Shown here piece by piece: positions 9,122 through 16,638 of a DNA stretch of 64,000 nt. The notes beneath the pieces were generated by a model, which saw nothing but the letters and a program-made list of their open reading frames with translations, was not told the origin of the DNA and searched no databases. Made by a program: the position numbers and the translations under genes. Source of the stretch: Streptomyces bungoensis. Lineage in GTDB: Bacteria; Actinomycetota; Actinomycetes; Streptomycetales; Streptomycetaceae. The stretch covers positions 62,001 through 126,000 of the forward strand of contig NZ_KQ948871.1 of assembly GCF_001514215.1 (NCBI RefSeq), read 5' to 3'. Every line of letters begins with the position of its first letter. Within the stretch, counting starts at the first letter, position 1.

Positions 9122-9928
9122 GTGTCCGTCACCCGTCGGCAGGCCGGCCTCGCGGCCCTCGCCGCCGTTCCGCTGACCCTCGCCGCCACCGGTACCGCAC
9201 AGGCCACGCGGCGGTCCCGCACCCTCCACATCGCCGGCGACTCCACCGCCGCCCAGAAGTACGCCGACGCCGCCCCCGAGACCGGGTGGGGCATGGCGCT
9301 CCCCTTCTTCCTGGCCAAGGACGTGACGGTCGCCGACCACGCGATGAACGGCCGCAGTTCCAAGAGCTTCGTCGAGGAGGGACGGCTCGACGCGATCCTG
9401 GCCGTCATCCGCCCCGGCGACATCCTGCTCGTCCAGTTCGCGCACAACGACGAGAAGGCCACCGACCCCGCCCGCTACACCGAGCCCTGGACGTCGTACC
9501 AGGACTACCTGCGGCGGTACGTCGACGGCGCCCGTGCGCACGGCGCCCGGCCCGTGCTCGCCACCCCCGTCGAGCGCCGCAGGTTCGACGCCGACGGGAA
9601 CGCCGTGCCGACCCACGGCGACTACCCGGCGGCGATGCGCGCGCTCGCGCAGAAGACGGGCGTCGCGCTGCTGGACGTCGAGGCGCTGTCGCTCGCGCTG
9701 TGGCAGCGGCTCGGGGTGGAGGAGACGAAGACCTACTTCAACTGGACCGCGACCGAGCAGGACAACACGCACTTCAACCCGCCCGGCGCCGTCGCCGTGG
9801 CCCGGCTCGTGGCGCGGGAGCTGCTGCGCACCCGGGTGGCGGCCCGCGGCGACGTGATCCGGCTGCACGACGAGATCCCGACGTCCTGGATCACCTGGCC
9901 GCCCGCGCCGCAGCCGTCCGTTTCGTGA
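9122..9928 (+). CDS. Rhamnogalacturonan acetylesterase (CE12, SGNH)
   Basis: 268-residue exported esterase that removes acetyl groups from rhamnogalacturonan. The N-terminus starts TRRQAGLAALAAVPLT, a twin-arginine type signal. SGNH blocks are clear: IAGDSTA (Ser41), NGRSS (Asn76, Gly77), FAHND (Asn109) and DNTHF (Asp214, His217). The GTG start gives a short n-region directly before the arginines. With the PL1 and CE8 genes downstream it forms an extracellular pectin-degrading set. Confidence 0.9.
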   Translation: MSVTRRQAGLAALAAVPLTLAATGTAQATRRSRTLHIAGDSTAAQKYADAAPETGWGMALPFFLAKDVTVADHAMNGRSSKSFVEEGRLDAILAVIRPGDILLVQFAHNDEKATDPARYTEPWTSYQDYLRRYVDGARAHGARPVLATPVERRRFDADGNAVPTHGDYPAAMRALAQKTGVALLDVEALSLALWQRLGVEETKTYFNWTATEQDNTHFNPPGAVAVARLVARELLRTRVAARGDVIRLHDEIPTSWITWPPAPQPSVS

Positions 9929-9942
9929 AAAAGGAGACCCGC

Positions 9943-11256
9943 ATGCGCACCAAATGTCATGGACGTGTCATAGGAACGCTGGTGGGCTGCACGGCTCTCG
10001 TGCTCACCGTCACCGGGACCGCCTCGGCACAGCCCGCCCACCGCGCCGGCCTCGGCCGGCAGACGCTGCCCGCCGACGACGGCTGGGCCGCCTACGGCAC
10101 GGGGACGACCGGCGGCGCCGGGGCCGACGCCGCGCACGTCTACACCGTCACCACCTGGGAGCAGTTCAAGGCCGCCCTCGCCGACGGCGGCAGCGCCCCG
10201 AAGATCGTCCGGGTGAAGGGCACCATCGACGCCGACGGACCGAGCTGCGACACCTTCGCCGTGCCCGGCTACGACTTCGCCACCTACCTGAAGACCTACG
10301 ACCCGGCGGTGTGGGGCCGCACCAGGAACCTCGACGGCGAGCCCGCGGACAGCCCCGAGGGCCTGCGCCGCGCCTCCGCCGCCCACCAGGACGCCTACGT
10401 CAAGGCGGCCGTGCCCGCCAACACGACGATCGTGGGCATCGGCAAGGACGCCGGCTTCAAGGGCGCCAGCCTGCAGATCACCGGCGTCGACAACGTCATC
10501 GTCCGCAACCTGGCCTTCGAGAGCCCCCTCGACTGCTTCCCGCAGTGGGACCCGACCGACACCGCCGACGGCAACTGGAACTCCGAGTACGACAGCGCGG
10601 TGGTCTACGGCTCCACCCACGTCTGGATGGACCACAACACGTTCACCGACGGGGACCACCCCGACTCCACCCTGCCGCACTACTACGGGCGGATCTTCGA
10701 ACAGCACGACGGCGAGCTGGACATCGTCAAGGGCGCCGACTACGTGACCGCTTCCTGGAACGTCTTCGAGGACCACGACAAGACGATCCTCATCGGCAAC
10801 AGCGACAGCGCCGCCACCGCCGCCGTGGACCGCGGCCACCTGAAGGTCACCTTCCACCACAACCTGTTCTCGAACCTCGTCGAGCGGGCGCCCCGCGTCC
10901 GGTTCGGCCAGGTGGACTCCTACAACAACCACTTCGTCGCGGGCGACGACTACGGATACAGCTACGGCGTCGGCATGGAGTCGGCGATCGTCGCCGAGCA
11001 CAACGCCTTCACCCTGCCCGACGGCGTCAGGACCGGCTCGATCCTGAAGAAGTGGAAGGAGGCGCCGCTCACCGCCGACGACAACTACGTCAACGGCAGG
11101 CCGACGGACCTGATCGCCGTCCACAACGCCGAGGTGCCCGGCGAGACCCTGCGGTCCGGGGCCGGCTGGACGCCGGTCCTGCGCACCCGGGTCGACCCCG
11201 CGCGGGCCGTGCCGGGGCTCGTCGACCACTGCGCGGGCGCCGGCCGGCTGCGCTGA
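9943..11256 (+). CDS. Pectate lyase (PL1)
   Basis: 437-residue secreted polysaccharide lyase cleaving de-esterified homogalacturonan by beta-elimination. The signal peptide is residues 1-29 (TASA cleavage region). Parallel beta-helix motifs are VWMDHNTFTDG (227-237, calcium-binding aspartates) and RAPRVRFG (315-322, containing the catalytic arginine), with ILIGNSD between. The start at 9943 follows an AAGGAG site 7 bases upstream and only 14 bases separate it from the acetylesterase stop, so the two are co-transcribed. A perfect hairpin just after the stop probably ends the unit. Confidence 0.93.
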   Translation: MRTKCHGRVIGTLVGCTALVLTVTGTASAQPAHRAGLGRQTLPADDGWAAYGTGTTGGAGADAAHVYTVTTWEQFKAALADGGSAPKIVRVKGTIDADGPSCDTFAVPGYDFATYLKTYDPAVWGRTRNLDGEPADSPEGLRRASAAHQDAYVKAAVPANTTIVGIGKDAGFKGASLQITGVDNVIVRNLAFESPLDCFPQWDPTDTADGNWNSEYDSAVVYGSTHVWMDHNTFTDGDHPDSTLPHYYGRIFEQHDGELDIVKGADYVTASWNVFEDHDKTILIGNSDSAATAAVDRGHLKVTFHHNLFSNLVERAPRVRFGQVDSYNNHFVAGDDYGYSYGVGMESAIVAEHNAFTLPDGVRTGSILKKWKEAPLTADDNYVNGRPTDLIAVHNAEVPGETLRSGAGWTPVLRTRVDPARAVPGLVDHCAGAGRLR

Positions 11257-11265
11257 CGCAAGCCC

Positions 11266-11291
11266 GGGGGCCGGGAGCGACCCCGGCCCCC
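11266..11291 (+). terminator. Hairpin terminator after pectate lyase
   Basis: Perfect 10-bp GC stem (11266-11275 GGGGGCCGGG with 11282-11291) and a 6-base loop, 10 bases past the stop. No T tract follows, as is common in this genus. Confidence 0.65.
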
Positions 11292-11381
11292 TCCTCCGGC
11301 CCGAGCCGCAGGGGCCGCCCGAGCCGCCGTCCCCGCCCGGGCCGCCCGGTCCGCACCCGCCGCACCGCGAAGGAGCCCCGC

Positions 11382-12503
11382 ATGCCCTCACCCCGCACGC
11401 CCCTTTCCAGACGGCGGCTGCTCGCCGCCGGAGCCGGAGCCGCCGCCGCGCTCGGCCTCGCCGCGGTCCCCGCCCGGGCCGCCGGCCCGTCCCGCCCGTT
11501 CGGCCGGTACGGTTCCCCGGCCCGCCGCCTGACCCCGCAGACCCTGTACGTCGACCCGTACGGGCGCGGCGACTTCACCTCCGTGCAGGCCGCGGTGACC
11601 GCCGCCACCGGCAGCGGCCGCACCCTCGTCCTCGCGCCCGGCACCTACCGGGAGACGGTCGCCGTCGACCCCAGCCGCACGGAGATGACCTGGATCGGCG
11701 CCTCGGAGGACCCCCGGGACGCCGCGATCGTGTACGACAACGCGGCCGGCACCCCCAAGCCCGGCGGCGGGACCTACGGCACCACCGGCTCCGCCACCAC
11801 CACCGTGCAGGCCGACGGCTTCACCGCCCGCTGGATCACCTTCGCCAACGACTGGCTGCGCGCCGACCACCCCGGCGTCAGCGGCACCCAGGCCGTCGCC
11901 GTCAAGGTGCAGGGCGACCGCAGCGCCTTCCTGCACTGCCGCTTCCTCGGCCACCAGGACACCCTGTACGCCGACTCCATGGCGCTCGGCACCTTCGCCC
12001 GCCAGTACTACGCCCACTGCTACGCCGAGGGCGACGTCGACTTCGTCTTCGGGCGGGCCACGGCGGTGTACGAGCACTGCCACTTCCGCACCCTGAACCG
12101 TACGGACCTCGCGGCCGCCCCGTACGGCTTCGTCTTCGCGCCCTCCACCGCCGTCGCCGACCCGCGCGGCTACCTGGTCGTCCGCAGCCGCGTCACCAGC
12201 GAGGCGCCGGACGCGTTCTACAAGCTGGCCCGGCCCTGGGTGCCCGGTTCCGACCCCACCGCGCGCCCGATGCTCACCGTCCGCGGCACCTGGCTCGGCT
12301 CCGGCATCGACGCGGTCGCGCCGTACACCGACATGTCGGCCACGTATCCCTGGCAGGACCAGCGGTTCGCCGAGTACCGCAACACGGGCCCCGGCGCGAC
12401 CGTCACCGTCCCGCCGAACCGGCCCCAGCTGACCGACGCGCAGGCCGCCTCGGCGACCCGGGAGGCGTACCTCGGGGACTGGGCTCCGTGGGGGGAGTGC
12501 TGA
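11382..12503 (+). CDS. Pectinesterase (CE8)
   Basis: 373-residue exported pectin methylesterase that produces the de-esterified substrate for the lyase. The twin-arginine signal SRRRLLAAGAGA runs to ARA (residue 33). Family signatures are GHQDTLYAD (Asp193), EGDVDFVFGRA (catalytic Asp220) and the arginine in ARPW. AAGGAG precedes the ATG. The 125-base gap from the pectate lyase contains a strong hairpin and otherwise C-rich sequence without obvious signals, so some independent transcription is possible. Confidence 0.93.
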   Translation: MPSPRTPLSRRRLLAAGAGAAAALGLAAVPARAAGPSRPFGRYGSPARRLTPQTLYVDPYGRGDFTSVQAAVTAATGSGRTLVLAPGTYRETVAVDPSRTEMTWIGASEDPRDAAIVYDNAAGTPKPGGGTYGTTGSATTTVQADGFTARWITFANDWLRADHPGVSGTQAVAVKVQGDRSAFLHCRFLGHQDTLYADSMALGTFARQYYAHCYAEGDVDFVFGRATAVYEHCHFRTLNRTDLAAAPYGFVFAPSTAVADPRGYLVVRSRVTSEAPDAFYKLARPWVPGSDPTARPMLTVRGTWLGSGIDAVAPYTDMSATYPWQDQRFAEYRNTGPGATVTVPPNRPQLTDAQAASATREAYLGDWAPWGEC

Positions 12504-12523
12504 CCGTGCTCCGCTCGGCGACC

Positions 12524-12566
12524 GGCGTCCCCGCATGCTGTGCCGAACACGGGCGCGGGGGACGCC
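12524..12566 (+). terminator. Inverted repeat after pectinesterase
   Basis: GGCGTCCCCGC (12524-12534) pairs with GCGGGGGACGCC (12555-12566) with one bulged G, 20 bases after the stop. It probably marks the end of the pectin island. Confidence 0.55.
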
Positions 12567-12642
12567 CGTTCCGCTCGATGGCTTGATATCGATCAGGCAA
12601 CGGGCCTCGCGCTCCCGGGGGTGACGCGCGTAGAAACCTGTC

Positions 12643-13440
12643 ATGCATAAAACACTTCGGATCGCGGCAGTCGCCGCCGCGGCTACCGTCGCCGCCGGCG
12701 CGCTGTACGGCGCGGGCGCGGCCACCGCCGGGCAGTCGACGGCGAACTCCACCCACGAGCCCTACAACATCGGGCTGCTGGTGAAGGACATCGACACCTA
12801 CTACGGCACCACGGCGGATGCCGACGGCGTGTACCAGGCGTCCCCGGACAGCCCGTACGCCAAGGACCTGGCGCGGATCGACGCCGACGCCCGGGCGTAC
12901 ATCGACAAGGCGGCCCGCAAGGCCCGCCACCACGGCGAGAAGCCGGCCGTCATGTTCGACATCGACGACACCCTGCTGCTCAGCCTCGACTACGAGAAGC
13001 GCTACAACTACACGTACAACCCCACCACGTGGAACGACTACGTGCTCAAGGCCGACCGCCCGGAGGTGTTCGGCAGCCCCGAGCTGGTCCGGTACGCCGA
13101 GTCCAAGGGCGTCGAGGTCTTCTACAACTCCGGCCTCTCCGAGGCGCAGCGCTCCGCCGCCGTGGAGAACCTGAAGAAGATCGGCGCCGACGTCAACCTC
13201 GACACCGGCCACATGTTCCTGAAGGACAAGGCCAACCCGCCGGCCTACCTGGCCGGCTGCGCCACCCCGGGCACCTGGACCTGCACGACCGTGCAGTACA
13301 AGTCCGGCACCCGCAAGCACGTCGAGGACGACCTCGGGTACGAGATCGTCGCCAACTTCGGCGACCAGTACTCGGACCTGGACGGCGGCTACGCCGACCG
13401 CACCTACAAGCTGCCGAACCCGACGTACTTCGTGTCCTGA
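12643..13440 (+). CDS. Secreted HAD acid phosphatase (class B-like)
   Basis: 265-residue exported phosphatase of the HAD superfamily, acid phosphatase B / subfamily IIIB type. The N-terminal hydrophobic signal covers residues 5-28. HAD motif I is FDIDDTLL with nucleophile Asp106 and Asp108; motif II corresponds to FYNSGLSE; the acidic C-terminal motif is NFGDQYSDLDGG. It should release phosphate from organic phosphomonoesters outside the cell. No ribosome site is evident: a TAGAAA box ends 6 bases before the ATG, which would fit a leaderless transcript. Confidence 0.85.
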   Translation: MHKTLRIAAVAAAATVAAGALYGAGAATAGQSTANSTHEPYNIGLLVKDIDTYYGTTADADGVYQASPDSPYAKDLARIDADARAYIDKAARKARHHGEKPAVMFDIDDTLLLSLDYEKRYNYTYNPTTWNDYVLKADRPEVFGSPELVRYAESKGVEVFYNSGLSEAQRSAAVENLKKIGADVNLDTGHMFLKDKANPPAYLAGCATPGTWTCTTVQYKSGTRKHVEDDLGYEIVANFGDQYSDLDGGYADRTYKLPNPTYFVS

Positions 13441-13456
13441 GCGGCCGCTTGCTCCC

Positions 13457-13494
13457 GGCCCCCGCCACCGGCCACCGCGCCGGCGGCGGGGGCC
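13457..13494. terminator. Bidirectional terminator between convergent genes
   Basis: Outer stem 13457-13466 GGCCCCCGCC with 13485-13494 (10 bp, perfect), inner stem 13468-13472 with 13479-13483 (5 bp), and a 6-base loop. It lies between the acid phosphatase stop and the convergent gene ending at 13507. Confidence 0.75.
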
Positions 13495-13506
13495 GGCGCG
13501 TCGCCG

Positions 13507-14346
13507 CTACGAGCCGCCGCCGTCGTGCCGTGCGAAGCCGCCGGTGACCGTGTACGGGTGGCCGTCCGCCGCGGCCGTGATCGTGTAGCCGTCGTCCCCC
13601 GCGTCGCGGCCGCCGCGCGCGTGGTTGTACTGCCCGGCGAACTCCCAGGTGCCCGCGGGGACCCGGCGGCCGTCCTTGAGCGTCCAGGTGTAGACGAGGA
13701 AGCCGTCCCGCTCCCGTACCGCCTGGGTGAAGTCCTGCTCGGGCGGCGAGCGCCAGGCACCGGCGGAGGATACTCCCTCGGTCAGCCGCACCTCCAACCG
13801 GACCGTCAGCGCGGTCAGTTCGCGGGAGGTCTTCAGGGTCACGTTGCTCTGCGCCCAGAAGTCGTTGCTGTGCGGGTCGACCGAGCCGTCCGACCACAGC
13901 GGGCCGTCCTGCTCGCCGCCGGCCGCGGGCGGCCGCGCGGGGGCCGCCGGGGTCCGGGACGCCGGGGCCGCGGGCGTGCGGGACGGGCGCGGGCTGCCCG
14001 GGCCGGGCGCGGGGGGCGCGGAGTGCGCCGGCGGGCGTGCGGTGGCGTCGGGGGAGGGGGCGGGCGTCGGCGAGACCGCGACCGTCCGCCGCGCGGGCGG
14101 GTCGTCCTTCACCGCGGACGCCACCGCGTACCCGCCGACCGCCAGGACCCCGGCCACCGCCGCCGTCGCCGTGGCCACCCGCGCCCAGCCGGCCACCCGG
14201 GGCCGGGCGGCCCGGTGGTCGGGGTGCGCCGGCCCGGCCATGCCGCGCTCCACGCGGGCCAGGATGCGCGCGCGGTCGGGTGCGTGGGCCCCGGCGGCCT
14301 CGTGCAGCCGGGCGCGCAGCTCGTCGTGCACGTCCTGCTGCCTCAT
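13507..14346 (-). CDS. Membrane protein partner of ECF sigma factor
   Basis: 279 residues: a charged cytoplasmic N-terminus (1-50) with helical LHEAAGAHAPDRARILARVERG, one membrane segment (about 54-78), a Pro/Ala/Ser-rich wall-spanning linker (88-145), and a beta-rich extracellular domain containing WSDGSVDPHSNDFWAQSNV. The architecture is that of an anti-sigma or sensor protein, but no zinc anti-sigma motif (HxxxCxxC) is present. The ATG overlaps the sigma factor stop (ATGA), so synthesis is coupled. Role as regulator of the sigma factor is inferred from coupling and topology. Confidence 0.7.
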   Translation of the reverse strand: MRQQDVHDELRARLHEAAGAHAPDRARILARVERGMAGPAHPDHRAARPRVAGWARVATATAAVAGVLAVGGYAVASAVKDDPPARRTVAVSPTPAPSPDATARPPAHSAPPAPGPGSPRPSRTPAAPASRTPAAPARPPAAGGEQDGPLWSDGSVDPHSNDFWAQSNVTLKTSRELTALTVRLEVRLTEGVSSAGAWRSPPEQDFTQAVRERDGFLVYTWTLKDGRRVPAGTWEFAGQYNHARGGRDAGDDGYTITAAADGHPYTVTGGFARHDGGGS

Positions 14347-14909
14347 CGGTTCGTTCCTCCGCTCTCGCCGCCGCGCGCCATCGCCACCTGCACCCGCCGG
14401 GCGGCGCCCTGACCGCCGAGCAGGCGCTGCAGTTCGGCCATGCCCTTGGACGTCTGGCTCTTCACCGTACCCACCGAGACGCCCAGGGCCAGCGCGGTGT
14501 CCTTCTCCGACAGGTCGAACGCGTGCCGGAGCACCACGCACGCCCGTTTGCGGAACGGCAGCCTGCGCAGCGCCTCCTGCACGTCCACCACGCCCGCGAC
14601 GTCCGGGTTCTCGGTCCGCTCCTCGCGGTGCGGCCAGAACAGCGCGATCCGGCGCCGTTCGCGCACCGCGCTGCGGATCCTGGTGCGGGCCAGGTTGGCG
14701 ACCACCCCGCGCGCGTACGCCACCGGATGGTCGGCCGCGCGCACCCGGTCCCAGCGGTGCCACAGCGCGAGCAGCGCGTCCGCGGCCAGGTCGTCGGCCG
14801 CGTCCGCCTCACCGGTCAGCAGGTGGGCGAGGCGGGAGAGTTCGGCGTAGTGCCGTTCGAAGAAGGCGTGGAACTCCACCGAGGCGGCGTCGTCGACGAC
14901 TGTGCCCAC
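14343..14909 (-). CDS. SigE-family ECF RNA polymerase sigma factor
   Basis: 188 residues with sigma region 2 (about 12-80, FHAFFERHYAELSRLAHLLTG and the DDLAADALLALW helix) and region 4 (about 108-160, LRRLPFRKRACVVLRHAFDLS then the helix-turn-helix ALGVSVGTVKSQTSKGMAEL). It lacks regions 1 and 3 and so is an extracytoplasmic-function sigma of the Streptomyces SigE-like group. The start is GTG at 14909, with a GAGAGAGG site. It leads a two-gene operon with the membrane partner at 13507. Autoregulation through the inverted repeats upstream is possible. Confidence 0.88.
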   Translation of the reverse strand: MGTVVDDAASVEFHAFFERHYAELSRLAHLLTGEADAADDLAADALLALWHRWDRVRAADHPVAYARGVVANLARTRIRSAVRERRRIALFWPHREERTENPDVAGVVDVQEALRRLPFRKRACVVLRHAFDLSEKDTALALGVSVGTVKSQTSKGMAELQRLLGGQGAARRVQVAMARGGESGGTNR

Positions 14910-14945
14910 GGGGTGACCTCTCTCGATCCGGCGCCGGCTGTGCGG

Positions 14946-14987
14946 GTGTCAGGTGTGTGGGTGTCATGGAGATGACACGAGTGACAC
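14946..14987. promoter_or_regulatory. Nested GTGTCA inverted repeats upstream of sigma gene
   Basis: GTGTCA occurs at 14946 and 14961 and its complement TGACAC at 14973 and 14982. The central pair is a perfect 7-bp inverted repeat, GTGTCAT (14961-14967) with ATGACAC (14972-14978). The array lies 37-78 bases upstream of the ECF sigma GTG and faces the purine permease on the other side. A dimeric regulator site is likely; the regulator is unknown. Confidence 0.55.
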
Positions 14988-15140
14988 GCGGACATCGTAC
15001 GGGGGTTCGGGCGGCGTACGGTGCGCCGGACGTGCGGCGAAGGTGAATCCGTAACACGGGGAAAACCTGAGACGCCTTCATGGAGGGAACAATCCAGCCA
15101 GCATCCGCACACCGCTCAGCAGCCGACGAGGAGTACGACC

Positions 15141-16592
15141 ATGTCCGAGACCCAGAAGGTGGACCAGCGGCCGGGCGCCGCTCCACCGGCCGGGAACAGC
15201 GTCGACCGGTACTTCAGAATCTCCGAACGGGGATCCACCTTCGGCCGGGAGATACGCGGCGGCTTCGCCACGTTCTTCACCATGGCCTACATCCTTGTCC
15301 TGAATCCGATCATCCTGGGCAGCGCCAAGGACAAGTTCGGCCACTCCCTCGACACCGGGCAACTCGTCACGGCGACCGCGCTGGTGGCCTGCGTGATGAC
15401 GATCATCATGGGCGTCGGCGGCAACCTGCCCCTGGCCATCGCCGCCGGCCTCGGCCTCAACGCCGTCGTCGCCTTCCAGCTCGCTCCCCTGATGAGCTGG
15501 GCGGACGCGATGGGCCTGGTGGTCCTCGAGGGCCTGGTCATCTGCCTGCTGGTGCTCACCGGGCTCCGCGAGGCGATCATGAACGCGATCCCGCAGCAGC
15601 TGAAGCAGGCCATCGGCGTCGGCATCGGCCTGTTCATCGCCTTCATCGGCTTCGTGGACGCCGGGTTCGTCAGCCGCATCCCCGACGCCGCGCACACCAC
15701 CGTGCCCGTGCAGCTCGGTGCCGTCGGGCGGCTGACCGGCTGGCCCGTCCTGGTCTTCTGCGTCGGCGTGCTGCTGACCATCGCGCTGCTCGCCCGCAAG
15801 GTGAAGGGCGCGATCCTCATCAGCATCGTCACCATGACCGTCGTCGCGATCGTCATCGACGCCGTCGCCGACGTCACGTCCTGGGGCCTGACCACGCCGA
15901 AGCTCCCCGACAAGGTCGTCGCCGCCCCGGACTTCGGGCTGGTCGGCCACTTCAGCCTGTTCGGCGGCTTCGCCAAGGCCGGCGTGCTCACCGCCGTCCT
16001 GCTGGTCTTCACCCTCATCCTGTCCGACTTCTTCGACGCCATGGGCACCATCGTCGGCATCAGCGCCGAGGCCGGGCTGCTGGACGAGAAGGGCCAGGTG
16101 CCCGGCATCGGCCGCGTGCTGTTCATCGACGGTGCCGCGGCCGTCGCGGGCGGTGTCGGCTCCGCCTCCTCCAACACCGCCTACATCGAGTCCGCGGCGG
16201 GCGTCGGCGAGGGCGCCCGCACCGGCTTCGCCAACCTGGTCACCGGCGGCCTCTTCGGCCTCGCCCTCTTCCTCACGCCGCTGCTCACCATCGTCCCGCT
16301 CCAGGCGGCGGCGCCCGCGCTGATCGCGGTCGGCTTCCTGATGATGACCCACGTCAAGCACATCGACTGGGACCGGTACGAGATCGCCATCCCGGCGTTC
16401 CTCACCATCGCAGCGATGCCGTTCACCTACTCCATCACCGACGGCATCGGCGCGGGCTTCGTGTCCTACGTCCTCATCAAGACGGTGCTGGGCAAGGCCC
16501 GCGAGGTCAACTGGCTGCTGTGGGGCGTCTCGGCGCTGTTCCTGCTGTACTTCGCGATCGACCCGGTGGAGCAGGTGCTGGGGGTCAAGTAG
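15141..16592 (+). CDS. NCS2-family purine permease (AzgA type)
   Basis: 483-residue membrane transporter for adenine, guanine and/or hypoxanthine. The N-terminus has the AzgA-type signature STFGREIRGGFATFFTMAYILVLNP, followed by about 12-14 hydrophobic segments and the conserved SDFFDAMGTIVG and SSNTAYIESAAGVGEGARTG motifs. The ATG at 15141 has GACGAGGAG upstream. Monocistronic, ending at a hairpin shared with the convergent penicillin-binding protein. Confidence 0.92.
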   Translation: MSETQKVDQRPGAAPPAGNSVDRYFRISERGSTFGREIRGGFATFFTMAYILVLNPIILGSAKDKFGHSLDTGQLVTATALVACVMTIIMGVGGNLPLAIAAGLGLNAVVAFQLAPLMSWADAMGLVVLEGLVICLLVLTGLREAIMNAIPQQLKQAIGVGIGLFIAFIGFVDAGFVSRIPDAAHTTVPVQLGAVGRLTGWPVLVFCVGVLLTIALLARKVKGAILISIVTMTVVAIVIDAVADVTSWGLTTPKLPDKVVAAPDFGLVGHFSLFGGFAKAGVLTAVLLVFTLILSDFFDAMGTIVGISAEAGLLDEKGQVPGIGRVLFIDGAAAVAGGVGSASSNTAYIESAAGVGEGARTGFANLVTGGLFGLALFLTPLLTIVPLQAAAPALIAVGFLMMTHVKHIDWDRYEIAIPAFLTIAAMPFTYSITDGIGAGFVSYVLIKTVLGKAREVNWLLWGVSALFLLYFAIDPVEQVLGVK

Positions 16593-16596
16593 GCCC

Positions 16597-16630
16597 GAGG
16601 GGGCGGCCGACGGACCGGAACCGCCCCCTC
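16597..16630. terminator. Bidirectional terminator
   Basis: Perfect 10-bp stem GAGGGGGCGG (16597-16606) with 16621-16630 and a 14-base loop, between the convergent permease (ends 16592) and penicillin-binding protein (ends 16639). Confidence 0.8.
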
Positions 16631-16638
16631 CCGCCCGG

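Noticed and set aside
5738..9868. Very long open frame on the minus strand (1376 codons)
   Set aside because: It lies opposite the DUF6807, GH43, binding protein and CE12 genes, all with clear family motifs. Its product is low-complexity Gly/Arg/Val/Pro; high GC removes stop codons from antisense frames.
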